From Chloroflexota bacterium (lineage in GTDB: Bacteria > Desulfobacterota > Desulfuromonadia > Desulfuromonadales > Geopsychrobacteraceae), in contig JADFVC010000316.1 of assembly GCA_015222355.1 (NCBI GenBank), forward strand, positions 1 to 16,002: a stretch of DNA of 16,002 nucleotides. The letters are read 5' to 3'. Shown here piece after piece: positions 8,425 to 15,999 of the stretch. Numbering within the stretch: the first letter of the stretch is position 1; each line of letters starts with the position of its first letter. Both the position numbers and the translations under genes were made by a program. The notes under the pieces are model-generated. The model was given only the letters and a program-made list of their open reading frames with translations. It was not told the DNA's origin and made no database searches.

Positions 8425-9159
8425 ATGGCGAAAATCAAACTGACCCTCGAATACGATGGCACCCATTATGTCGGTTGGCAAGTCCAGCCGAACGGAGTCT
8501 CGGTACAGCAGCGGGTAGAATTAGCCCTGAAACAGTTGTTGGGCGAAACTGTACGTGTTCATTCCTCCGGGAGAACTGACGCTGGTGTGCACGCTTCGGG
8601 CATGGTCTGTCACCTGACGACCGAGCGTGATTTGCCGATGAGCGCTTGGCGCGAAGGGGTCAATAGGTTTTTGCCTGACAGTATTGCCGTGCGTACAGCA
8701 GAACCGGTTGCAGATGATTTTCACGCGCGATTTTCAGCGAAAGGGAAGCGTTATTGTTACACAATTTTGCAGGATGATGTACGCTCACCATTGCTGATGA
8801 GAACCAGTTGGCAAGTGCGCCAATCTCTGGATCTGTCTGCCATGCGGCGTGCGGCTGGTTTATTTGTCGGTGAGCATGATTTTGCCGCCTTTCGTACCAG
8901 CGGTTGTAGCGCAGAAACGACCTGCCGAAAAGTTTACTCCGTTGATTTATCGAGTACCGATCGATTGCTGCTCATCGATGTCAGCGGCTCCGGGTTTCTG
9001 AAAAATATGGTGCGGATGATGGTTGGAACCCTGGTCGAGATTGGGCGCGGCAAACGGCAGGTGACAGATATCTCAGAGCTGCTGTTGCGAAATCGGGATG
9101 TGGGCCCGTCTCTGACCGCACCTCCGCAAGGATTATGTCTGATGGAGGTCTGGTATTAA
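8425..9159 (+). CDS. truA: tRNA pseudouridine synthase A
   Basis: TruA makes pseudouridine at positions 38-40 of the tRNA anticodon arm. The catalytic Asp is D52 in GRTDAGVHASG, the family's defining motif. The N-terminal LEYDGTHYVGWQVQPNG and the C-terminal GSGFLKNMVRMMVGTLVEIGRG are also typical. The 244 residues match family length. The start codon immediately follows the stop of the ecfT-like gene, so the two are probably translationally coupled. The order ecfT-truA-rplM-rpsI is the one known from Bacillus and relatives. The ribosomal genes downstream have their own promoter. Confidence 0.96.
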   Translation: MAKIKLTLEYDGTHYVGWQVQPNGVSVQQRVELALKQLLGETVRVHSSGRTDAGVHASGMVCHLTTERDLPMSAWREGVNRFLPDSIAVRTAEPVADDFHARFSAKGKRYCYTILQDDVRSPLLMRTSWQVRQSLDLSAMRRAAGLFVGEHDFAAFRTSGCSAETTCRKVYSVDLSSTDRLLLIDVSGSGFLKNMVRMMVGTLVEIGRGKRQVTDISELLLRNRDVGPSLTAPPQGLCLMEVWY

Positions 9160-9205
9160 AGGATTTTCCGCGAGAGAATAATCAATTATTTGCTGTCGAA
9201 TTCCC

Positions 9206-9234
9206 TTGACAGCCAGAGGGGACTCGGATAAATT
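9206..9234 (+). promoter_or_regulatory. Promoter for rplM-rpsI
   Basis: TTGACA (9206-9211) is 17 bases from TAAATT (9229-9234), placing the start of transcription near 9241. The start region contains a small hairpin, TTGTG/CACAA (9242-9256). The sequence around the start closely matches that at the leuB promoter. Confidence 0.7.
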
Positions 9235-9288
9235 TACCGCTTTGTGAGCCCCACAACCCCAAGACTGTTAAATCTGGAGAGGAACGCG

Positions 9289-9717
9289 ATGAGTACTCAA
9301 GTCGCTAGAGAGCAGGATATCAAAAGAGGCTGGTTTGTCGTCGATCTGGAGGAAGTTGTCCTCGGTCGTGCGGCAACTGAAATTGCCCGTGTCCTGCGCG
9401 GCAAACATAAGCCAATCTATACCCCGAGCGTTGATACCGGCGATTTTGTCATTGTGTTGAATGCCGGCAAAGTCAAGCTGACCGGGAACAAGCTGGCCGA
9501 TAAGAAATATTATCGCCACAGCGGTTATCCTGGCGGCATTCGTGAGATCAGTGCCGAAAAATTGTTGGCTAAGAAACCGGAAATGGTTCTTCAGTCAGCG
9601 GTTAAAGGGATGCTGCCCAAGAACAAGCTGGGTCGCAAAATGTTTAAAAAACTCAAGGTCTACGCCGGTGGTGAACATCCTCATGCCGCCCAGCAGCCTA
9701 AAGAAATGAAGATTTAG
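9289..9717 (+). CDS. rplM: 50S ribosomal protein L13
   Basis: L13 is an early-assembly protein of the large ribosomal subunit. The 142 residues match the usual length. Recognised stretches are [47 protein letters not shown], the [12 protein letters not shown] motif and [10 protein letters not shown]. The start at 9289 was chosen over an in-frame GTG at 9244 because GGAGAGG (9276-9282) lies at the correct distance and the protein then has family length. The 9244 GTG would also lie almost on the predicted transcription start. rpsI follows after 11 bases. Confidence 0.97.
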   Translation: MSTQVAREQDIKRGWFVVDLEEVVLGRAATEIARVLRGKHKPIYTPSVDTGDFVIVLNAGKVKLTGNKLADKKYYRHSGYPGGIREISAEKLLAKKPEMVLQSAVKGMLPKNKLGRKMFKKLKVYAGGEHPHAAQQPKEMKI

Positions 9718-9728
9718 GAGATAGCTAG

Positions 9729-10121
9729 ATGGCTGAGCAGAAATATTATGCAACAGGTAAAAGAAAAACTTCCATTGCCCGAGTCTGGATGAAGCCTGGT
9801 AGCGGTGAAATTACTGTTAACAAGCGTTCGTTGGATGAGTTCTTTGGCCGTGAAACCTCCAAGATGGTGGTACGCCAGCCACTGGAACTGACCGACAACC
9901 TTGGCAAGTTTGATGTTGTCGTCAACGTGAACGGTGGTGGTGCTTCCGGTCAGGCCGGAGCTATCAAACATGGGATTACCCGGGCCCTGCTGGAAGTCGA
10001 TCCCGAGTTGCGTGCAGTCCTGAAGAAGGCTGGATTTGTTACGCGTGACAGCCGCATCAAGGAACGGAAAAAGTATGGACGCCGTGGCGCCCGTCGGAGC
10101 TTCCAGTTCTCCAAGCGTTAA
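9729..10121 (+). CDS. rpsI: 30S ribosomal protein S9
   Basis: S9 sits in the head of the small ribosomal subunit, and its C-terminal tail reaches the P-site tRNA. The 130 residues have the full family length. [14 protein letters not shown] (7-20) is the N-terminal signature, [15 protein letters not shown] lies in the middle, and the basic tail ends in RRSFQFSKR with the conserved terminal Lys-Arg. The ribosome site AGGAG (9716-9720) overlaps the rplM stop codon. rplM-rpsI is the near-universal pair, and a strong terminator lies 39 bases downstream. Confidence 0.98.
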   Translation: MAEQKYYATGKRKTSIARVWMKPGSGEITVNKRSLDEFFGRETSKMVVRQPLELTDNLGKFDVVVNVNGGGASGQAGAIKHGITRALLEVDPELRAVLKKAGFVTRDSRIKERKKYGRRGARRSFQFSKR

Positions 10122-10160
10122 TACGATTACGACTGCTTTACAGTTTTGCCAGAAATCAAG

Positions 10161-10194
10161 AGAGGGAAGCCCGGTTGGGTTTCCCTCTTTTTTT
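10161..10194 (+). terminator. Intrinsic terminator after rpsI
   Basis: AGAGGGAA (10161-10168) pairs with TTCCCTCT (10181-10188); the stem continues through one G-U pair and CCC/GGG around a GGTT loop. A run of seven T residues follows (10188-10194). This is a very strong terminator. Confidence 0.95.
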
Positions 10195-10202
10195 ATCAAG
10201 AG

Positions 10203-10231
10203 TCGACATTTGTGTCGTTGATCTGTATTAT
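10203..10231 (+). promoter_or_regulatory. Candidate promoter for argC
   Basis: TCGACA (10203-10208) is 17 bases from TATTAT (10226-10231); each hexamer matches five of six consensus bases. Transcription would start near 10238, giving a leader of about 237 bases that carries two palindromic elements. It sits just behind the rpsI terminator, where a new promoter is needed. Confidence 0.45.
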
Positions 10232-10277
10232 GCGTTGGAATAATCGAAGCTTAGAGCTTTTCTGGGAAAAATATTAT

Positions 10278-10312
10278 ATCCTGTTCATCCGGAAACTCCG
10301 GATGAACAGGAT
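10278..10312 (+). repeat. Perfect 15-bp inverted repeat in the argC leader
   Basis: ATCCTGTTCATCCGG (10278-10292) is followed, after AAACT, by its exact reverse complement (10298-10312); one further A-T pair can close the loop to three bases. No T tract follows, so it is not an intrinsic terminator. It could be a mobile palindromic repeat, an operator or an RNA processing signal. The function is unknown. Confidence 0.85.
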
Positions 10313-10336
10313 GAAGTTTCGTATGGGAAATGAGCA

Positions 10337-10434
10337 GTTTTTCGCGAGGTCAAGAAAATCAAGCGGTTACGCGGAGGCGTACATTGTAAGCCGCACAAGT
10401 GAGTGCGCTGATTGACGTCGAGATCGCGAAAAAA
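10337..10434 (+). repeat. Composite imperfect palindrome upstream of argC (copy A)
   Basis: TTTTTCGCGA (10338-10347) is mirrored by TCGCGAAAAA (10424-10433). The centre near 10384-10385 holds GGC-G-TACA-T-TGTA-A-GCC (10376-10392). The element also contains GCACAAGTGAGTGC (10394-10407). The concentric layout and the words CAGTTTTTC and AGGC(G/A)TACAT recur in the palindrome at 15891-15999. It is probably a dispersed intergenic repeat. The remaining 40 bases before argC hold the ribosome site GAGGGAG (10465-10471) and nothing else recognised. Confidence 0.55.
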
Positions 10435-10474
10435 GGGCCGTTTCCGGACGGACACCATATAAAAGAGGGAGCCT

Positions 10475-11512
10475 ATGCTCAAGGTTGCAGTTATCGGAGC
10501 CAGCGGATACACCGGGGTCGAGTTGCTCCGGCTGTTGGTTGGACACCCGGAAGTTGAGATCAGTTGTATTACTTCACGGCAGCATGAAGGTTTGCCGATC
10601 AATCAGGCATTCCCTTCTTTGAGCGGTTTTTGTGAGCTGGTTTGTGAAGCTCTTGACGTGACAGCGATTGCGCAGCGGGTTGATTTGGTCTTTACGGCAT
10701 TGCCGCATAAGTCGGCAATGGAAGTGATCCCTGATTTTTTGGCGGCTGGCTGTAAGGTGGTGGATCTGTCAGCCGACTATCGTTTAAAGGATTGCTCTGT
10801 CTATGAGCAATGGTACCAGAAACATACCAGCCCTGACCTGCTGGCTGAGGCCGTTTATGGCCTCCCTGAACTGTTTCGCGAGCTGATCGGTTCCGCGCGC
10901 TTGGTGGCCAATCCTGGTTGTTATCCGACCAGCGTGATCCTGGGATTGGCACCGCTGTTAAAAAATGATCTTATTGATTTAACAACCCTGATTATCGACA
11001 GTAAGTCAGGGGCCAGTGGTGCCGGTCGGGGAGTGAAGCAGGGGAGTTTGTATTGCGAAGTCAACGAGGGTTTTAAGGCTTATGCTGTCGCCAGTCATCG
11101 GCACACTCCGGAAATAGAACAAACCCTGTCAATCTTGGCGGGAGCCGCCGTGCAGGTGAGTTTTACACCACATTTGTTGCCGATCAATCGTGGCATTCTT
11201 TCGACCATGTATGCTTCTTTGAAGGCGGCGAAATCGACAGCAGATTTGCTTGATATTTACCGGCAGGCTTATGCTGAGGAACCTTTTGTGCGGGTGATGC
11301 CGGGGAATGAGCTGCCGAATGTCGCTTATGTGCGGGGAACTAATTTTTGTGATGTCGGCTTGGTCAGTGATGAACGGACGGGTCGCGTTATCGTGACTTC
11401 AGCGATCGATAATCTGGTTAAGGGGGCGGCTGGGCAGGCAGTTCAGAATATGAACCTGCTGTATGGCTTTAAGGAACAGCTTGGCTTGGGGATTGTGCCA
11501 CTTTTCCCCTAG
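10475..11512 (+). CDS. argC: N-acetyl-gamma-glutamyl-phosphate reductase
   Basis: ArgC reduces N-acetylglutamyl phosphate to the semialdehyde with NADPH, the third step of arginine synthesis. The N-terminal [18 protein letters not shown] (4-21) binds the cofactor. The catalytic Cys is C149 in NPGCYPT (147-153). SGASGAGRG and the SHRHTPE stretch are further family signatures, and HLLPINRGI lies in the C-terminal domain. The 345 residues match family length. A good ribosome site, GAGGGAG (10465-10471), lies four bases before ATG. It appears to be transcribed from its own promoter with a long palindrome-rich leader. No other arginine gene is in the window and no ARG-box operator was recognised. 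Confidence 0.97.
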   Translation: MLKVAVIGASGYTGVELLRLLVGHPEVEISCITSRQHEGLPINQAFPSLSGFCELVCEALDVTAIAQRVDLVFTALPHKSAMEVIPDFLAAGCKVVDLSADYRLKDCSVYEQWYQKHTSPDLLAEAVYGLPELFRELIGSARLVANPGCYPTSVILGLAPLLKNDLIDLTTLIIDSKSGASGAGRGVKQGSLYCEVNEGFKAYAVASHRHTPEIEQTLSILAGAAVQVSFTPHLLPINRGILSTMYASLKAAKSTADLLDIYRQAYAEEPFVRVMPGNELPNVAYVRGTNFCDVGLVSDERTGRVIVTSAIDNLVKGAAGQAVQNMNLLYGFKEQLGLGIVPLFP

Positions 11513-11587
11513 TTTTCAGAGGCAATAGATCGTAATATATTTAGTTAGCTTATTCTTATTCGCCTGGGACCGGTCAAGGAGATCCGT

Positions 11588-13711
11588 ATGCTGGAAAGCG
11601 GCCATTCTATTGCTGACTACCAGATTGTCAAGCCGCTCGCTGAAAATCAACTGTATGAGACTTATCGGGTCATTGGACCGCAAGCCGATGAAGTCAAATT
11701 ATTGTTGATTGCCCCGGAAAAATTATCTGCCAAGAAGGCCTGGCAAGTATTCTTCGAACAGGCTGAAAAACTTGCCGGGCAGTCTTTCCCGGGGCTTTGT
11801 TCCCTGATTCAGGTGGAGACTGATGCTGAGCATCATTTCTGTGTCTATCCTTTCCCGCTTGGTGTACCGCTGGCAGGGAAATTGGCAGATGGTTTCACGG
11901 TCAAGCAATCGCTGGAATTGCTTCGGCAGTTGGCGGCAGCGTTAATCCCGGCCCATGCTGCTGGTTTATGGCATGGAAATATTTCACCGACAACTCTCTA
12001 TATCTCCGGTGCTTCTGTGACACTGGATGACTTTGCTCTTTCCAGTCTGGTCAAACTCGATTTTTACTCTGGTGTTGATCCTCGCTACAGCAGCCCTGAG
12101 TTGGTGCGTGGTGAGCCATTAACTTGTGCCTCCGATCTTTATAGCCTGGGAATTGTTCTCTACCGGTTGTTAACCGGCAAAGTGCCTTTTGATCAGGACG
12201 ACCCCTTTGCAACGGCCATGCTGCATGTCCATGGACAGGTGTCGCCGCTACCTGAACATATGACACTTTTGCAGCCAGTGATCGATGGGCTGTTGACACC
12301 GCTTCCCGCAAAGCGCTTGAGTGCCGAAGAATTGTTTCAGCAGATCGATCAGCTGTTGGTACTGCCTGAAATCGATCAACTGTTGGTACTGCCTGAAATC
12401 GATCAACTGAGCAGTTGTGTCAAGCCTGTTGAAGAGTGTCCGGAGACTGAATCCATCGTCCCGGAAACACCCTCAAGAATGGAAACGCTGATGTCACATG
12501 ATGACATGGCATCGCGTATTGAAAAACGTCTGCAAGACCGTGCAGAAACGCTTAATAATAGCGGCGAGCTAACAGCTGATGCGAAACGGGCAGGTTCTGC
12601 CAGATTGACATCGATCGGACAGCAACATTATCGGAACGCTCAAACCATGAAACAATCGCAATATCGTCAAAAAGCGCCAGTTGGAAGATTTGTGCTGTTG
12701 ATTGCTCTGGGGGTCATCCTCGGTGCCGTTCTTTATTTCGTTTTTTTCGGCCGGCAGTCACCTCAGAAACAACTCACTAACGATCTGCCGGTTCAGTTGG
12801 TCGCAGGTCTCAGCTTGGGCAGTCAGCAATTCTCCACAGGTGATATCTCCGGAGCGGAGAAAACCTTCCTTGTTTTGATTGAGAATTATTCTTTTTATCC
12901 GCAACCCTACAATAATCTGGCAGCAGTCTATGCTTTTCAGGGAAATCTGGAAAATTCCAGGACTTTTTTGGAAAAGGCTCTGGCTACAGATGACGCTTAT
13001 GTCACTGTGTATCGTAATCTCGGCACTGTATATTCGGAGATGGCGCGTGATTCTTACGGGCGGGCATTGCAATTGGAGAATAACCGGCAGAACGTTGCCC
13101 TGCGGATGTTCATGAATGGTGAAATGCAGCAGACCGTTTCTGTCGCTCAACGACCACCCGTGGTAAAATTTGAACAGCCGGAAACCCCTGTTGTTGCCGC
13201 CAGTGAAAATGTCTCAGCCTTTAAAGAGCCGGAAACGCTGCAAAGAGGAGAAGCTCAGCCTGCTGCCGAACCGGTCGTGGCAATTGACCCAGGGGCGGAA
13301 AAGACCATCAGCAAGGAAGACGCCGCTGCTGAGCTGGTATTGGAGGTGGTTCTGGAACCACAACCTGAATCGGCAGGAGATTTCCTGTTACGCTGGGCTG
13401 CTGCCTGGTCAGCTCAGGATGTGGAAAGTTATTTGTCTTTTTATGCTGATGAGTTTACCCCGGCCGCTGACGGGAGTCGCGAGGATTGGGCCGCGCAGCG
13501 GCGACGCCGTTTAGTGCGACCGAAGAAAATAGAGGTTTCCCTGGAGGATTTCTCACTTGTGCGGCAAGCAGACGGTCTGCTGCAGATCGAGGTGACCCAG
13601 AGTTATCGAAGTGATCGTTACGCAGACCGGACGAGAAAGCTTTTTGATCTGCAGTTGGCAGAAAACAACTGGGGGATCATTCGTGAACGTTCTCTGGGGA
13701 GAGTACGTTGA
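11588..13711 (+). CDS. Membrane pseudokinase with TPR-like repeats and C-terminal NTF2-like domain
   Basis: The 707-residue protein has a Ser/Thr-kinase fold (about 10-255), a tandem repeat (252-274), a polar linker, one membrane segment (367-387), TPR-like helices (about 405-500), a Pro/Glu-rich linker and an NTF2-like domain (about 594-707). The kinase is predicted dead: no glycine loop, no VAIK lysine (LLLIAPE at 38-44), the catalytic HRDxKPxN reads HGNISPTT (129-136, Asp replaced by Asn131, Lys by Ser133), and DFG reads DFA (148-150). The structural SPE (169-171), D183 in SDLYSLG and R243 persist. The kinase side should be cytoplasmic and the TPR/NTF2 side periplasmic. AAGGAGA (11576-11582) supports the start. 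The stop overlaps the next ATG, so it is coupled to the L,D-transpeptidase gene. Binding or scaffolding is inferred. Confidence 0.85.
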   Translation: MLESGHSIADYQIVKPLAENQLYETYRVIGPQADEVKLLLIAPEKLSAKKAWQVFFEQAEKLAGQSFPGLCSLIQVETDAEHHFCVYPFPLGVPLAGKLADGFTVKQSLELLRQLAAALIPAHAAGLWHGNISPTTLYISGASVTLDDFALSSLVKLDFYSGVDPRYSSPELVRGEPLTCASDLYSLGIVLYRLLTGKVPFDQDDPFATAMLHVHGQVSPLPEHMTLLQPVIDGLLTPLPAKRLSAEELFQQIDQLLVLPEIDQLLVLPEIDQLSSCVKPVEECPETESIVPETPSRMETLMSHDDMASRIEKRLQDRAETLNNSGELTADAKRAGSARLTSIGQQHYRNAQTMKQSQYRQKAPVGRFVLLIALGVILGAVLYFVFFGRQSPQKQLTNDLPVQLVAGLSLGSQQFSTGDISGAEKTFLVLIENYSFYPQPYNNLAAVYAFQGNLENSRTFLEKALATDDAYVTVYRNLGTVYSEMARDSYGRALQLENNRQNVALRMFMNGEMQQTVSVAQRPPVVKFEQPETPVVAASENVSAFKEPETLQRGEAQPAAEPVVAIDPGAEKTISKEDAAAELVLEVVLEPQPESAGDFLLRWAAAWSAQDVESYLSFYADEFTPAADGSREDWAAQRRRRLVRPKKIEVSLEDFSLVRQADGLLQIEVTQSYRSDRYADRTRKLFDLQLAENNWGIIRERSLGRVR
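12344..12409 (+). repeat. 27-bp tandem repeat in the pseudokinase gene
   Basis: Two units of 27 bases (12344-12370 and 12371-12397) and a 12-base partial third unit encode IDQLLVLPE-IDQLLVLPE-IDQL. The two full units differ at only one base, so the duplication is recent. It lies just behind the kinase fold and adds leucine-rich turns at the start of the linker. Confidence 0.9.
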
Positions 13712-15069
13712 TGGCAAAGCGTTTCACTGTCACAGCCCTGATTTTGGTTCTCCTTGGTTTTACCGTGGTCAAGGTCGGTGCGCTTTGGTCACAGAAGCAG
13801 GACGGTATTTCGGCAGCGCTATTCCAAATCACCCCGGAAGCTGTTTCTGCCCCCGATCCTGAACGGATCAATTCTCTTGATCCACAGCAGCGTTTCATGT
13901 TTGATCGGTTGATAAATCGTTTAGAGCGTAACGCCAGTGATTATGAGGCCAGTCTGTTAAAGGCTTTACTGCTGTTTCAAAATGGACGCCTGAACTCTGC
14001 CATCAAGGAGTTGCAGGATTTAACCCGGCGCGTGCCCAAATTTCAGCTGGCCCACTTGATTCTCGGTGATCTTCTGTTGGCCAGATTTGATCAGGTTGAT
14101 TCGATTGGTGCCAGTTCCTTACTACAGAAGATCAGTTCCGGTGACCAGATTAATCACATTGAACAGCTGCGTCGTGAAGCCCGTGCCCGTTTGACAGGCT
14201 ATCTCTCCCTGTTCAACGATGTAGAAGTGCCTCAGGCACTTTTGAGTTTAAGTCGTGACACTGAATATGCGTTGGTTATTGATAAGAGCAAAAATCGGCT
14301 TTATGTTTATCGAAATCTCGGTCCCGGCCTGCCGCCGGAACTGGTTGATGATTTTTACATTGTCCTCGGTAAAAAAACCGGAGATAAATATCGTGAAGGA
14401 GATTTGCGGACTCCCAATGGTGTCTATTTTGTCACTAGTTATCTCCCGGATGAAAAATTGCCACCTCTCTATGGCAGTGGTGCTTTCCCGGTGAATTATC
14501 CAAATGAACTGGATCGGCGCTTGCGGAAAACCGGGAACGGTATCTGGCTTCATGGTACGGATAAATCGCTTTATAGCCGTCCGCCTCTTGACAGTGAAGG
14601 ATGCGTTGTCCTGACCAATGAAGAGTTCAGCCGAATTGCTCGGTACATTGAAATCGGACGGACCCCGATGGTGATCAGTGAAGAAGTTCAATGGAGTGCC
14701 AGCCGGGACTGGCTCGATATGAATATTGAAATTCAGGCAACCCTGGAACGTTGGCGGCAAAGTTGGGAAAATGCTGATCTCGAAAACTATCTGAAAATGT
14801 ATGACGTCGGCTTTTGGGCCCGGGGGCATGATCGCGAAAGTTGGCAGAACTATAAGAAACAGGTTTTTGCCGGGAAAACTTATCAGAAAATTGATCTGAG
14901 CGATATTTCCTTGCTCGGTTACCCACGGGGCGCTGACAGTCGGTCGATGGTTGTTGCAAACTTCCGGCAGCACTATCGCTCAAATAATTACAATGGTGAG
15001 ATGAAAAAGCGTCTTTATATGGTCAAAGAGGCCGGAGCCTGGAAGGTTCTCTATGAAGGGCGTCAATGA
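13711..15069 (+). CDS. L,D-transpeptidase-family protein, Csd6/YafK type, with NTF2-like C-terminus
   Basis: The YkuD-fold family joins or trims peptidoglycan peptides in the periplasm; Csd6 of Helicobacter, with the same layout, is an L,D-carboxypeptidase that sets cell shape. The 452 residues show a signal anchor (about 5-25), a helical TPR-like region (about 60-165), the catalytic domain (about 185-325) and an NTF2-like domain (about 338-452). The active site is H281 in WLHGTD and C298 in SEGCVVLTNEE; the Arg of the classical SHGCxR is absent, as in Csd6 and YafK. REGDLRTPNGVYFV (228-241) is also typical of that group. ATG at 13711 overlaps the previous TGA by one base and was preferred to the in-frame TTG at 13708. 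Crosslinking versus trimming activity cannot be told from sequence. Confidence 0.9.
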   Translation: MAKRFTVTALILVLLGFTVVKVGALWSQKQDGISAALFQITPEAVSAPDPERINSLDPQQRFMFDRLINRLERNASDYEASLLKALLLFQNGRLNSAIKELQDLTRRVPKFQLAHLILGDLLLARFDQVDSIGASSLLQKISSGDQINHIEQLRREARARLTGYLSLFNDVEVPQALLSLSRDTEYALVIDKSKNRLYVYRNLGPGLPPELVDDFYIVLGKKTGDKYREGDLRTPNGVYFVTSYLPDEKLPPLYGSGAFPVNYPNELDRRLRKTGNGIWLHGTDKSLYSRPPLDSEGCVVLTNEEFSRIARYIEIGRTPMVISEEVQWSASRDWLDMNIEIQATLERWRQSWENADLENYLKMYDVGFWARGHDRESWQNYKKQVFAGKTYQKIDLSDISLLGYPRGADSRSMVVANFRQHYRSNNYNGEMKKRLYMVKEAGAWKVLYEGRQ

Positions 15070-15094
15070 AAATGCCCTTGGAGGTTAAACAAAA

Positions 15095-15880
15095 ATGAGC
15101 CGTAGCCTGTCGATTGCTGTCCTTTTAATTGTCCTTCTGCCTTTCTCAAGCAGCTTTGCCGCAAACCTTATCGTCCGTGGTGATGGAACAGTTCTCGACC
15201 AGCGCTCCGGACTGATCTGGCAGCAGGGAACTTCAGGGCAACTGCCCTGGCTGGAGGCGGTACGCTATTGTAATCAACTGGAGCTTGCCGGGTCCCGTAG
15301 CTGGCGTTTGCCGTTCAAGGATGAATTGAAAACCCTGCTTCTGGTCACGGGTTCAGGTGAACAGCTCGATACCAGAATTTTCTCAGAGCTTCAGGCGGAA
15401 GTTTTCTGGTCTTTAAGCCGTGAGGAATTACAGCCGGATCAGGTTTGGGGGGTTAGTTTTGCCGATGGTCGGGATTATCTGTTTGATCGCAGTCATTTTA
15501 ATTTTCAAGCTCGCTGCATGATTGAAACTCCGGAAGCTGTTTACCTGCCATTGCTTAACAAGTGGTGTGAGGCTTGGTCCAAACAGGATGTTGATGCTTA
15601 TCTTGATTGTTATGGGCAACAATTTACCCCGGAAAGGGGGGTCAGCCGTGTCACCTGGGCCAAGCAACGCAGGGAACGGGTGTTGCGACCCAAAGCTTTG
15701 CAGGTGGAGATAGCCTATATCAAGGTCGTATCGGAAAAGGGCGGTCGGGCAGAAATTATGTTTCGGCAGACTTATCGATCCGCTAGCTACCGTGATCAGG
15801 TCATGAAAATTCTGACCCTGGGTTTGGAACGGGGAAATCTGGTGATTGTCGGTGAGCGGACGATATCAAAAATCAAATAA
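15095..15880 (+). CDS. Secreted DUF1566 (Lcl-type) protein with NTF2-like C-terminus
   Basis: The 261-residue protein has a signal peptide (1-22 or 1-23, cleavage near SFA-AN) and no lipobox Cys. Residues about 28-142 match the DUF1566/Lcl C-terminal fold: DGTVLDQRSGLIWQQ, a WLEAVRYCNQLELAG helix, SWRLPFKDEL, then VFWSLS, VWGVSFADGRDY and FQARCM. This fold often occurs in secreted proteins and can bind polysaccharide, as in Legionella Lcl. Residues about 150-261 are an NTF2-like domain close to that of the pseudokinase gene two places upstream. GGAGG (15080-15084) precedes ATG, and the gap to the L,D-transpeptidase gene is 25 bases, indicating one operon. The ligand is unknown; envelope attachment is inferred from context. 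Confidence 0.82.
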   Translation: MSRSLSIAVLLIVLLPFSSSFAANLIVRGDGTVLDQRSGLIWQQGTSGQLPWLEAVRYCNQLELAGSRSWRLPFKDELKTLLLVTGSGEQLDTRIFSELQAEVFWSLSREELQPDQVWGVSFADGRDYLFDRSHFNFQARCMIETPEAVYLPLLNKWCEAWSKQDVDAYLDCYGQQFTPERGVSRVTWAKQRRERVLRPKALQVEIAYIKVVSEKGGRAEIMFRQTYRSASYRDQVMKILTLGLERGNLVIVGERTISKIK

Positions 15881-15890
15881 TGCTGGCGTC

Positions 15891-15999
15891 GCAAAAAGTC
15901 CGCCCTCCGGCGTTGCAGCAGTTTTTCAGGATCTTGACATACCATATGTATGCCTTCGCCCCTGAAAAACCACTACGCCTTGTAGGTCGAAATTTTTGC
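15891..15999 (+). repeat. Nested palindrome of about 109 bases at the window end (copy B)
   Basis: Several arms share one centre near 15945: GCAAAAA (15891-15897) with TTTTTGC (15993-15999), GGCGT (15909-15913) with ACGCC (15975-15979), GTTTTTCAGG (15921-15930) with CCTGAAAAAC (15961-15970), and CATAC (15938-15942) with GTATG (15948-15952) around CATAT. There is no T tract after a compact stem, so it is not a classical terminator, although it might end the operon transcript. It resembles the element upstream of argC. Confidence 0.7.

Noticed and set aside
9244..9288. Upstream GTG start for rplM
   Set aside because: It lies nearly on the predicted transcription start and has no ribosome site, whereas ATG 9289 has a strong one and gives the family length.
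10146..10415. 89-codon frame across the rpsI-argC gap as a gene
   Set aside because: It begins before the rpsI terminator and runs through it and both palindromes, with no ribosome site or recognisable protein features.
10455..10464. CATATAAAA before argC as a -10 box
   Set aside because: It directly precedes the ribosome site, leaving no leader, and has no -35 partner at a proper distance.
11488..11516. GGGGA/TCCCC hairpin at the end of argC as a terminator
   Set aside because: Only five pairs across a 12-base loop, overlapping the coding end, with an interrupted T tract. Transcription into the pseudokinase operon cannot be judged from it.
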